DNA of 64,000 bases, taken from assembly GCA_015179045.1 (NCBI GenBank), contig WHUZ01000046.1, forward strand, positions 124,001 through 188,000. Direction: 5' to 3'. Under the pieces are notes generated by a model. That model searched no databases. It had not been told where the DNA came from and saw only the letters and a list, made by a program, of their open reading frames with translations. This document shows positions 31,501 to 41,400 of the stretch, in pieces; position 1 is the first letter of the stretch, and every line of letters starts with the position of its first letter. A program made the translations under genes and the position numbers. Origin of the DNA: Kalaharituber pfeilii (lineage: Eukaryota > Ascomycota > Pezizomycetes > Pezizales > Pezizaceae).

Positions 31501-32352
31501 TGCTTTCTCTTCTGCTAGCGCTGGATCCCAATCTAGCTCTCCATACTCCTCTTCTATTCCTCTGACTGCTTCTAGCAATCCCCACATCGTCCTTACCAGC
31601 TTGGTTCTCGCATATCTGTCCATCATTGCTCTGGATCCAAGCTCTTTCTCAAGTGCCACTCCTTGGCTCGCCCATTCTCTGGCTTGAGCTCTCTTTAATC
31701 TCATCGTCTCTTCATCCTTCTGTGACTCCATGTTCCTTCTTCTCCATTCAAGAATGTCCCCCCAGTCTGCTGAAGGGCCTGACTCAGACTTAGGATTTGC
31801 AGCCTCTGCCGTTGTGCCTGGGACAACCGTTTCGGCTGATGAGCTTTGAGATGAGTCTCCATCAAAGGTGTCAGGAACCTTTCTCTTGTGTCTTCCCCCT
31901 TGGTCTGTTTCGTCGTTATTCTGTACATGGATAGTACTATAAGCGCTCTTCGTAACTATTAGCTCTAGGTCATCTGCGCTTTCCAGCCACTCATATATAG
32001 CTCTAGACCTATCTGTCTCCTCATTGACTGCCTCTTTCCGTAGTGGTATCGTTAGCCTAGGAGTTTGCTGGGACCATTCTTCGTATTGGCGATCCTTAAG
32101 GCAGCCTCTTGCTGCTGCAATATTGATTTTCTCTTCGATTCTGTCCTGTCTTTCCTTTTCAAGGTGAGAGAACCACTCGCTAAATCGTTCCAATCTGTAG
32201 TTCCTTCCCTCCCCTACCAAGTCCACCGTTTCCCCTTGTTTCCAACCCTTAAAAAGCCCAAACGTTATATCCTCTTTCTCTTCACCCTTGTCCTTCAACT
32301 TTGTGGCCTTGGCTGTTCTAGCCTTGTTTGCTCCTGCTGCGTTTCCTACCAT
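31441..32352 (-). CDS. Unrecognised 303-residue ORF of the composite element
   Basis: The ORF starts at an ATG (32352) and is open to 31441. It is very charged and mostly helix-forming. Features: a Lys/Ala-rich start with KARTAKATKLKDKGEE; a middle with WFSHLEKERQDRIEEK; a Ser/Glu-rich, low-complexity linker (GDSSQSSSAETVVPG); a conserved-looking end with LEWRRRNMESQKDEE and VRTMWGLLEAVRGIEEEYGE. Its last 20 residues read LINE sequence in another frame (near 31500). It is not an RRM-type ORF1. It might be a captured host gene, a replacement ORF1 or a chance ORF kept open; length and start favour a real protein. Confidence 0.6.
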   Translation of the reverse strand: MVGNAAGANKARTAKATKLKDKGEEKEDITFGLFKGWKQGETVDLVGEGRNYRLERFSEWFSHLEKERQDRIEEKINIAAARGCLKDRQYEEWSQQTPRLTIPLRKEAVNEETDRSRAIYEWLESADDLELIVTKSAYSTIHVQNNDETDQGGRHKRKVPDTFDGDSSQSSSAETVVPGTTAEAANPKSESGPSADWGDILEWRRRNMESQKDEETMRLKRAQAREWASQGVALEKELGSRAMMDRYARTKLVRTMWGLLEAVRGIEEEYGELDWDPALAEEKAWYWTPHTSGDRYIIEDLFH

Positions 32353-32863
32353 AATGCCTTAGATGGAATAGTGAGTGTACGGTAGGCTATTCCGGTTGTG
32401 GCTTGTCGCTGTTGTCGTTTGCGGTTGTTGTGGCTGTTGTTGTTTATAGTTGTGGCTTGTGGCTGCCGCTATATATGGTGTTGATTGTCGTTTGTGATAT
32501 GTGATAGTCGGTTTTAGCTGTCCCTGGCTGAATCAATTTTGTCGCTCCACGTCGTGAATGATTTGAGGGTGTGGTACGCAACGGGGTCTCTGGGAGTCCC
32601 CGCTGTTCGAAGGAGTCAATGTCGCGTTGAGGTTGTAGATGAGTGTCTTCAGACAGTTGACCGTCGTTTTCTACTGTCTCCCTGGGGAAGGGCTCTTTAT
32701 CGACGTTTTCCGTAGTTTTGTCAGGGTCCCGCGACCGTCTGGTCGAGGGACGTTGTTTGTCGTTTTCTGCTTCTTTCTAGCTGCTCCGATGGTCAGGATG
32801 CGGTCTCGGTCACGTGATACTACACGTTGCCCGAGGAGGTTGTAGAGGTGTGGACCTAGCTTC

Positions 32864-34137
32864 GCTACTATGTTCAGAAGCGTTATGGGTCTCCAGCTCC
32901 CTACCTGATCTCTGGGTTTCCCTTTCTTGAGTATCATAACCACCTCAAAGCCTCTGGCAAAATCGTAGTCACCGTTTATATATTCTACAATTCTCTCTCT
33001 TACAGCAGTCCATAGAGTCATACCCTTCAGAAGCTTCAGTAAGCCATATTGTATGCCATCGGGTCCCGGTGCAGATCTCGGTTTAGCCTTTGTTAGTACC
33101 TTTTCTATCATCATCCTGGTTTGATCTTTTTCGACGGTGAGTCCTGTTGGTCTGATAGTAGTGGTCGTAGTTTCTTGTCCTTGTGATATGAGGTTGCGCT
33201 CAATCAATACCTTAGCTATCTCCTTGTCTGAGCCTGGTATCCCCATGAGGTCTCTTTGGCGGAAAGGGTCTCTTGCTAGCCTGAAAATATCCCATGGTGA
33301 GGTGATTCTGTCCTCCTCTAAGAAGCCTTCCCAGTATTCCTTCTTCTTATCTCTTATTATCTCCCTAAGTAGTCTTCTCGCTCTTATTTTCTCTGTGTGG
33401 CTAGCCCCGCTCCTTAGAATGGTTCTGGTCATTTGTCGTGCCTCTTTTACCTCCTTGTCGAACCATCGTTTCGTACGTCTGGTGATGTATGCGTCTTTTG
33501 TAAACTTTAGGCTTAATTCACATAGTAGTTCATACCCGTCAATACCTTCGGCTAGTTTTCTGTCGCCATATTTATCAACAAATTCTTCCCATTTGTCCCA
33601 GTCTGTTACTTTAATGGTTTTGGCCTCTGTCTTCTTTCTGGTATCCAATGTTCCGATAATCATCACATGGTCTGTACCAGAAATCCATGTTGTCTTTGTT
33701 GTTTTCCATTCCCTGAGTCTTGCGAATACCAGGTCCAAGAGTGCCGTTCTTATCTGTCCATTGATTGTCCGTGTCCATGTGATAGTATTTCTATCTATCT
33801 GTTGGAGTAGTCCTCGTGCTTGGAGGGTGTCTTTTAGTAGTATGCCTCTAGTATCTTGTTTCGGAGACCAGTCATAGTGATGGCTGTTGCAGTCCCCTAT
33901 TATCATATCCGTTACTCCTATCTCTTCCAATTCCTTTTCAATATCGGTGTCTCTGTTCCATGCTCATTATTCTGTCCTTCCTTACGTAGGCTGTTATTGC
34001 TCCGCTTTTTATAGGAGAATGTACGTTCGTATAGCTTGGATGAAATGTAGTTCCTCCCCTTGGTGCTCTCCAGCATTCCCCTATAAAAAGTATATCTATT
34101 TTCTTGTCTGCTGCTTCCTGTAGGGCTAGGTCCGTCC
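32864..34137 (-). pseudogene. LINE-A ORF2, endonuclease and start of RT
   Basis: Minus-strand reading gives an endonuclease/exonuclease/phosphatase-type domain (MIIGDCNSHHYDWSP, LDLVFARLREW, WISGTDHVMIIG) and the linker to the RT (KPRSAPGPDGIQYGLLKL, ARGFEVVMILKKGKPRD, SWRPITLLNIVAKLG). The domain's first segment (ILFIGECWRAP..., near 34040-34110) is in another frame, with one frameshift near 33945-33960. The sequence is 5'-truncated at 34137, so any ORF1 of this LINE is not represented here. Confidence 0.85.
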
Positions 34138-34159
34138 GATTACTAGTACTTGTGGACGT

Positions 34160-35149
34160 CTAAAGGAGCCAAGACCCTTGACCACGTGCGCAAACGTAAG
34201 CGAGTCGCTGACCGGCCCGTCCGGATACTCCTATATATACCGACCGCACTACGGGTGGTACCGGTAGTTCTACCTTTTGGTGCAACGGTTTGCAAATGGT
34301 CGGTTGCAACCCGTAACACCTGGTAGTGACAAAGGCAGCTGCCGGTTCAGGTTCATCCTTAGAGTTGTGCTTTTTACTAGTAGGTCGTGAAATTTCCTTG
34401 AGTTTGAGAACCACATTCGAATATGTTGGTACGTCTTCCTTGGTTGTAATATTGTCGATAATATTGATATAGGGTTGAATTTTAGGAAGAGTGTTGAGTA
34501 ATGCGGTCGCCTTCCAGGAATCAGTGATTGTGAAGTTCTTAATTCCAGCTGCTAGCGATGTAGTGCCGGCGGTGACACTGGCGACACTGGTAGCTAACTT
34601 AAGCCAATAGGATTCAAAGGCCATAATATGGTCAGTAATCGTCATTTTTTGATCATCAAACCGTAGTTGTACCACATTAAAGCCCTGCCATGGCGAACAG
34701 CTACAAGCGGGGTCATGTGATATAAAAAAAAAAAAAAAAAAAAGTACCACATTAAAAAACAGAGCAGCGAGATGGGTTCTAGTTCTTCCTTCGTAAGTTT
34801 CTTTAAGGATCTTCCAAGCTTCCGCTGCTGTTGATGCTCCTCTTATCATTAGTTGTGGCTCTTCTTCACAGCTTTCCATAATATAGTCTAGTGCTTTATC
34901 GCTTTTATCCTGCCATAAAGCGAGTTCTGTTGAGTTAGAGGGTGGTTCGATTTCGTTTCCAGTTACTATTTGAAGCAGCTTCTGTCTCCGAAGCTGGCGC
35001 GTGCCCTCAATGGCCCATGCAGGATAGTCATCTTTATTTGACCACTTTTTGGAGATGCGAGGGGTGATTTTCAGTACTTCGGAAATGTCGAGAGTTGACG
35101 TGGATTTCGCTATAGAGAAAGAAGAGGAGGAGGCGCCTTCTGACGACAT
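34160..35149 (-). pseudogene. Copia Gag with in-frame tail insertion
   Basis: The minus-strand ORF of 329 residues starts at 35149, 178 bp after the 5' LTR. It shows the Copia Gag (UBN2-like) pattern: WSNKDDYPAWAIEGTRQL, ALWQDKSDKALDYIMESC, AEAWKILKETYEGRTRTHL, then KMTITDHIMAFESYWLKLA. A tail-only insertion (34682-34743) plus its 13-bp duplication adds exactly 25 codons, including a run of Phe from poly-T, without a stop. The ORF ends early at 34160, where the frame is lost before the zinc knuckle at 26100-26160. Confidence 0.75.
34682..34743 (+). mobile_element. Tail-only LINE insertion, type B (62 bp)
   Basis: Tail B plus poly(A); target duplications GTACCACATTAAA at 34669-34681 and 34744-34756, inside Copia gag. 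Confidence 0.92.
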
Positions 35150-35312
35150 AGTGGTAGCGGATTACCGGTAAGTTTGTGGTGAGCAGCAAATGATGAGCTT
35201 GACGAGTAATGGGCTCCGATAAGCGACGATTGATGAGTGACGATGAGCGACGAGTGATAAGCTCCGATGAGCGACGAGTGATGAATAGGTAACGTGTTTG
35301 GCTAGTGGAGCT

Positions 35313-35326
35313 CCGGGCGCATAACC
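35313..35326 (-). other. Copia primer-binding site, half-tRNA type
   Basis: Minus-strand GGTTATGCGCCCGG begins right after the 5' LTR. It resembles the internal initiator-tRNA-Met complement used by Drosophila copia rather than a tRNA 3'-end complement. Confidence 0.6.
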
Positions 35327-35538
35327 TCAAGAAGTCACGCTTTCGAGCGGAGAGAATTGATTAATTAATTACAGAAGAAGTCTCCAGTATGCACAGGACC
35401 CGTGACTTATATGTCATTCACAGCGACCTTCACAATTGCCACAGTAAAAACTTTTCAAACGCCACAGTCAACCATCAGTCAAACCGCCGGCCTATAATTC
35501 CTCCGTGTCGGTGCTAGGATTACACCGTCGGTTCAACA
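35327..35538 (-). repeat. 5' LTR of the Copia element
   Basis: 212 bp, near identical to 22066-22277. It directly abuts the start of segmental-duplication copy 2. Confidence 0.9.
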
Positions 35539-36427
35539 CGGACTGCGCTGAAACCCTAGGTTTCAGCGCAACCCACACGGAGGAGCTGTTCCTGGAGCGT
35601 GCGGCACCGCCACTACCACAACCTGCGGGGCCATCCCGCACCCCCACTCCGGTGCCTACCCTGCTATCCAAGAAGCGTAAGGGCAAGGCACCGGTACCAC
35701 AAGCCGAGTACACCTTTAAACATCAGCTAGATAACAAAGAGGCAGAAAAGATCGTGGTGACCAATGCCGACACAAACCCCCCACTCCCGTCAAGTACCAC
35801 CACAACAAGACCAAAGAAAACTACCCCAACCCTCCCCCCCCACCCGACAAAGAAGTTCACCACAACCAGCACCCCAGAGGCCAACACCAGGACAAAAAGC
35901 GGCCTCGTCGTACATGATATTGCACTCCGGAAGGACCTGAACAACGTCCGGAGATGGTTAGAGGCTGTTTTTTTGTTTTTTGTTTATATATCATTTATCG
36001 CTTACCGCGATATGGTTAGAGGCAGCAAACCATGACATAGGAAAGGTGGAAGGTATTCAGTGGTTGAGAAAGAAGGCAATTCTGATGGAGGAAGGCAAAA
36101 CTACCAGCTCAGTTGTGGTATACCTTGGGAGACAGGTTGAGCTGGAGAAGGTGAGACTGGGAGGAAAATGGTTGAAGTCCAGCCAGTATGAGTTGGACAG
36201 GGGATGGAAGTAATCTAGTACTGGTTTTTCCCCTGAGTATCTGCACATCTCCAATACGTCGGAGGATACGGGGACTACACTGACCTCAATACACCCGGAT
36301 TATTAATGAGCGCCGCGGGGATCACATGTAACTACGTCTTACTTTCACTTTCCTTTTATTTCTTAGGTACTTTTACCCTCGCCATAGCCCTTAGGGCGGC
36401 ATGTGAGTACTGATATAAAAAAAAAAA
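35539..36427 (+). mobile_element. Half-LINE, tail A, 5' part missing (copy of 10119-10957)
   Basis: It keeps the ORF1 basic motif, linker and RRM-like domain (to a stop at 36211-36213) and tail A with poly(A). The leader is replaced by the Copia LTR. A 46-bp tail-only insertion lies inside at 35966-36011. Confidence 0.82.
35966..36011 (-). mobile_element. Tail-only LINE insertion, type A (46 bp)
   Basis: T-rich run and a short reversed tail A (TATCATTTATCGCTTACCGC), flanked by ATGGTTAGAGGC at 35954-35965 and 36012-36023. Copy 1 has the empty site near 10545. Confidence 0.9.
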
Positions 36428-36753
36428 CCAACTGTGGCAATGCAATGAATTCCGCCTCAAACGTTTAAATAGGCCCGAATGCCTGGCATCTGGACAGGAC
36501 AAACCTCCCAAAGTAGTGTCGGTAAGGGTTATCTTCAGCTGCGCTGCAGAAACTTTGCCTAAGTACGTCCAGGCAAAACAATGACGTATCGGTTTATGTA
36601 AACCGGCCTCGACGCAGAAAGGCGGTCAGGGTTGGTGTCATGCCCCGCAACTCCCATTTCCCTGGTCTCCCATGTAGTGATGAGTTGGCGGTATCGACCT
36701 GACTCTGCCGGAACCTAATGAGCTGAAAGTTTGGAATCTCACCAATAGTGGGA

Positions 36754-36862
36754 TTTTTTATTTCATTACTCGCATGCCGCCCTGTGGGCTATGGCGAGGT
36801 ATATATTAAAGGAAAAGAAAAGAGTAACACACTAACTACATTAACTACATGTGATTCCCGAG
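36754..36862 (-). mobile_element. Short tail A LINE insertion (109 bp)
   Basis: Reversed tail A and about 60 bp of 3' region, flanked by ACCAATAGTGGGA at 36741-36753 and 36863-36875. Copy 1 has the empty site at about 11270-11285. Confidence 0.92.
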
Positions 36863-37848
36863 ACCAATAGTGGGAGCAGGTAGGTCGCATGAGGAGTTTC
36901 GAAAGGATTGCGCTCCACTGGCAGCAGCATATGGTTGTTCCCTCTTACAATTCGGACTAGGCTGTGGACTTTGGGATACGGTGGGCGTGCTACGAGTTCT
37001 GAGCAACACAGAAGGAGCAACCAACATGTGCCAGATTACGTGCCCCTGCCTTACAATCTGTGCACACGAAGAGCAGGAGACGCCGAAAGTCGAACCGGGC
37101 TGCATTCTGAACTGCATCATGTGTCAATCCACACTATGAAATCGGATTCAACTACGTATCATCAGTTGTAACTGAGCGAGGCAGTGGCGACGCACCTAAT
37201 GTGCGGAGGCATTTCTGATCGACAATATGTTCGCCTATGGACTGTTTTGCCTTATTTTTTTTTTCTTTTTTATCACATTACCCCGCTTGCAGCTGTGCGC
37301 CATGGCAGGGCCAGCCTGGCACGATAAGAGCAATTCAGTCGGTGATGCAGCCAGCCTGAGTGGCGGGCGACGGACAGTGGTCAAGCAAGCCTATCATATT
37401 CAACATCACCGACTTCTTTTTTTGGAGGGGGCCACATTACCCCGCATACAGGCTACCACCCTATGGCAGGGACCCATATATCCGGGTCAGGTCTATGTAA
37501 AAGCTCGTCGACATAATAATTAATGGAGTCAAGACATGCATGCAGCTGAAGGAACATGACCTCAGATCAAATGCCAAGGGAGTACTAGTGCGGCAACTCT
37601 ACAACTCTAGACAAACAACAGAACGGTGGCTACTAAATTAACGCTTAAGGTAAGCCAATTATGTGGGATTTTTTTCTTATTTTGGGGAGATCACAAAACC
37701 CGTAGCATATGAGATAACGATAAGGTGAAGATAGGTATGCATAATGAACCAACACCATACCTAACAATAACAGCAACGATAACAGTATGTAATGGAAATA
37801 GAATAAGCTGAAATAGAACAACCCAACATGTGACAAAGGAGATAGGTT

Positions 37849-37906
37849 TTTTTTTTTTTTTTTTGGTATCACATAACCCCGCTTGCAGCTGTTCGCCATG
37901 GCAGGG
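37849..37906 (-). mobile_element. Tail-only LINE insertion, type B (58 bp)
   Basis: Flanked by AAAGGAGATAGGTT at 37835-37848 and 37907-37920. Shared with copy 1 (12261-12319), therefore older than the duplication. Confidence 0.9.
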
Positions 37907-38490
37907 AAAGGAGATAGGTTAACGAATGTCGAAAGACACAAGATATGCGGCAGTGGTGTGTTTTGACATCATGACTCATTAGCTTTCAGTAAACTGCCAC
38001 GTACTGTATTGCCGTTTGATTTTGAAAAGTTCTGGATGCCACACCGGGGAATCATGTAACAATTGGTGCCGGAGAGCGAAGAGGGGTGTCTTGAACCGCC
38101 GGGGAAAATAATTTATGAATACCGCTCTCCCGGAGGTCAATCAATCCTCCCGCTTGAGCTAACACACTTCCAATTCCCTTGGGACAAGCGCTCATTGCGC
38201 CCTCACAGACCTGGTCAGTCACGATTGCAGTTTCTCCTGCCCCTCACAATATCGTGTCACCACCAAACATTACTGGAGGTCGCCCACTCAGCGCAGTTCT
38301 ACGAGGAGGGGTGTTGACGGTTTGTCCCATGGCCAGCTTTCATATCTTGTATAGTAACTAACTACGTCGTTTCTATCACATGTCCATCATTCCAGCACGA
38401 TCTACCCCGTCACTATAGCTTTCGCCCAACTGCATACGCGCTTGCACCATTCGTTTCTGTTTCCACCAACTGTACTCTGCCTCAGTAGTG

Positions 38491-41400
38491 ATGGCTACCA
38501 CGCGTCCAGCTCTCGGCGAAGTGGCCACTCTAGGTACGCTTTATGATGCACGAACCGATAGCTTCCTGCACATCACGCTGTCCAATGCGCAAATCCCAGA
38601 TTCAGCCATCACCAGAGCAGATAAGCGTACTACCACATTCGAGTATTCCCCAAGCGACTCACTCAAGGAGAGGTTCAGCAAGATGCGCTTCAACACCGAC
38701 CTGAAGGCAAGCTTCCTCGCTGGCTTGGTCAATGTAAAGGGTTCTGGCAGCTATCTCAATGAAACTCGAGACTCCAGCAGAGTTTGGCAAGCATCGATGC
38801 ATTGCAGGATCACGACTGAGCATGAGAGTCTGCAGTTTATGGGCACTGATCTCAAAGATATTCTCCATGTTGACAACATCAACGGTGGCTTAGGTACACA
38901 TGTCGTCGCTGAAGTAACTTGGGGGGCCTATACGGTTGTGACAGCCAAGTACCAGCTGTCGAAATGCACCACCAAGCACAATGTCGATGATATCAGCGCC
39001 ACGTTGAAGGCAAAACTTGCATTGTTGGAGCTTGCGCTCTCCGGAAGAGAAGGGTCCGAGGACAAGCCCAACGATCAAAGTTCTAATCACCATTTCGACA
39101 TTCAGGTTCACAGCGATGTCTTGCCTGATGATGGTACGATGGTCACGACATTCGAGGGTGCATACAAATTCATCACCCAACTTCCGCACTACCTTTCCAA
39201 GGCCAACGGAGGCAAAGGAAAGCCCTTCACCTATACCCTACTCCCATTGAGCTTCTTCAGATACCTTGATCCTATAAAGATTGTGCTGAATGTCACCCTA
39301 ATAGACATCCCTTCGGACACTCTCGAGAAATTTGTTCAGCTGTTTGATAACTTCCATGATGCACAACTGGCAATCTCCGACTACGAAACTCGTGTCAGAG
39401 AGCATCCAAACTGTATCCCGGTGGAACATATCAAGGAGATACAGGCCCTAAAACGCCAAGTCAATACACAGGAAGCTGCTCTCCAATCTAAGTACTCAAA
39501 GACACTGAAGAACGTTCGGTCCGGCAAAGTAGGAGCTGATAAGCTGTGGGCATTACTGGAAGAGTTTAGTACTGGTGCCCTATCACCGGAATCAGTTATC
39601 GCAGAGTCTGCCAAGTACGGAGATAAGATGGATTTCTTTGACTCAATTGTCGGGAAGGGAGCGAAGTACGTCGGATTCACTGATGGCCTTGAACACCTGC
39701 AAAACGTCAGCGGTGAGATCTACGTGTTCCATTTCAATTGGGAATCTCAGCATCAGCAACCTACCTTCACTGAAAATGTTTCGATCCTTCTGGAACTTCT
39801 CAGGGAAAGCAGCGGTGATCGGAATGTGCATATAATCCTCAAAGATTGCGATGCTACTGGCGACATTGTAGACAGGCCATTCATATTCTATGCACGCAAT
39901 ACCGTTGCCATTACCGAGGACTTAGCTGAACAGCGAAGAGAGCTCGCCCACAAGCCCCTCATGCAATATCAGACAGATTTCTTTGAGCCAGGCCAGCAGA
40001 AGAGGCCAATCAATATGGCAAAGGTCCGACTACCCTGCCCCCACAAGGACTGCGACCCGGATGTGCACCATGACTGGATTTGCAGCAAATGCTATGCTTC
40101 AGTCTCATTCGGTTACAACACCTTCTTGTACTGTGACTGCGGCCGAGGGTTGTACAAGTACTGGAGTTTCCAGTGCAAAGATGCTACACACGGTACAGAA
40201 TGGTCGGAATATGCGGTCGGAGAGCTGCTGCCACTGCTTAACGAACTGGAGTCCTCTGACGAGCTGAATATTCTGATATTGGGTGAGACGGGGGTGGGAA
40301 AGTCGACTTTCATCAATGCATTTGTGAACTATCTTACCTACGATACACTTATTGATGCCATGAAGGCAAGGGCGTTAAATTGCATTATACCTTTCTCGTT
40401 CGCTACGCAGGTTGTTGACAAAGAGGATCGGCGTCGTCGGTTCGTCCAGACAACGGTTCGTACTCGCATCCTCTACCCAACGTCGGTGACGAATTTTCAC
40501 TAATAATGATTAGGTAAGGGCTGGAATCAGCAAAAACGAACGGGACGGCATACAGGGCCAGTCTGCGACACAGAAAACACTCGTACACAGTGTTCAGATT
40601 GGCAGTTACACCGTCAGGTTGTTTTGATACACCTGGTATAGGCGACACTCGCGGCGCTTCTCAAGATGCAGAAAATATGGCGGATATCCTATCTGTCCTT
40701 TCAAAATACGAGAAGATCCATGGCATCTTAATACTCCTGAAGCCCAACAATGCACGTCTTACGCTTATGTTCAGATTCTGCATCAAAGAACTCTTAACAC
40801 ACCTTCATCGAGACGCTACTCGCAACATGGTTTTCGGTTTCACCAATACCCGCGGATCTAACTATAAGCCAGGTGATACCTTTGAGCCACTTAAGAATGA
40901 GTTGGCATGCAACCCGGACGTTCATATTGGCCTCTACGAAGATACCGTGTATTGCTTTGACTCCGAAAGCTTCCGCTATCTCGCTGCCTATCATCAGGGT
41001 GTGGACCTCGGAGACCAAGCTGATTACAGCCGAAGCTGGGAGAAATCAGCAATGGAGTCCCACAGACTGTTGACATACTTCCGGAGGCGGAAGCCCCATC
41101 TCATCAAAAGGACAGTGAGCCTGAATGAAACCCGCAACATGATCATAGGGCTCACTCGGCCGATGGCGGAAATCATGCGGACGATGGATGACACCATCAA
41201 AGTGAATCAGGAACACATTGAGACTCTCTCTAAGCACAGGTTAGAGAAGGAAAACCTCGAAAAGCAACTGTATGTGACTATAAGGAGGCTGAAGGCGAAA
41301 CAACTTGACATGCCACGGACTGTCTGCTCAGACCTAGCCTGTGTGGATTACCAGGATGACGGTACCGATCCGAACAAGGTGAACAACAGGGTTGTGTACA

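Larger units (their letters stand above)
30481..32852 (-). mobile_element. Composite non-autonomous element with a unique ORF and LINE-A 3' end
   Basis: Inserted in the RT of the host LINE with target duplications GACCTAGCTTC at 30470-30480 and 32853-32863. On the minus strand it has a 5' region of about 500 bp, a 303-residue ORF with no similarity that I recognise, then the RNase H and CCHC end of a LINE-A ORF2 and tail A. It has neither endonuclease nor reverse transcriptase. Confidence 0.88.
26208..34137 (-). mobile_element. LINE-A, minus strand, nested in Copia, carrying three further insertions
   Basis: A non-LTR retrotransposon with endonuclease, reverse transcriptase, RNase H and C-terminal CCHC motif, ending in tail A and poly(A). 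Target duplications GATTACTAGTACT lie at 26195-26207 and 34138-34150. It is 5'-truncated within the start of the endonuclease. Insertions at 27076-28710, 29333-29925 and 30481-32852 each have their own target duplications; when they are set aside the coding order is continuous. Confidence 0.93.
22066..35538 (-). mobile_element. Ty1/Copia LTR retrotransposon, minus strand, with nested LINEs
   Basis: Two 212-bp LTRs (22066-22277 and 35327-35538) bound a Copia-type element read on the minus strand: gag (35149-34160), protease, integrase, reverse transcriptase, RNase H (ending 22774), polypurine tract and 3' LTR. A LINE of 7.9 kb (26208-34137) and two tail-only insertions interrupt it; net size is about 5.4 kb. 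The five bases outside each end differ (CTGAA and CGGAC), so no target duplication is seen. Stops, a frameshift and a protease substitution make it inactive. Confidence 0.9.
36428..38490. other. Upstream region of SNTX/GTPase paralogue 2
   Basis: No gene seen. It matches 10958-12870 almost throughout, including CACTATAGCT and the pyrimidine-rich leader before the ATG at 38491. Confidence 0.55.

Noticed and set aside
33137..33877. 246-codon plus-strand ORF
   Set aside because: Antisense shadow of the LINE-A endonuclease; hydrophobic composition comes from reverse reading.
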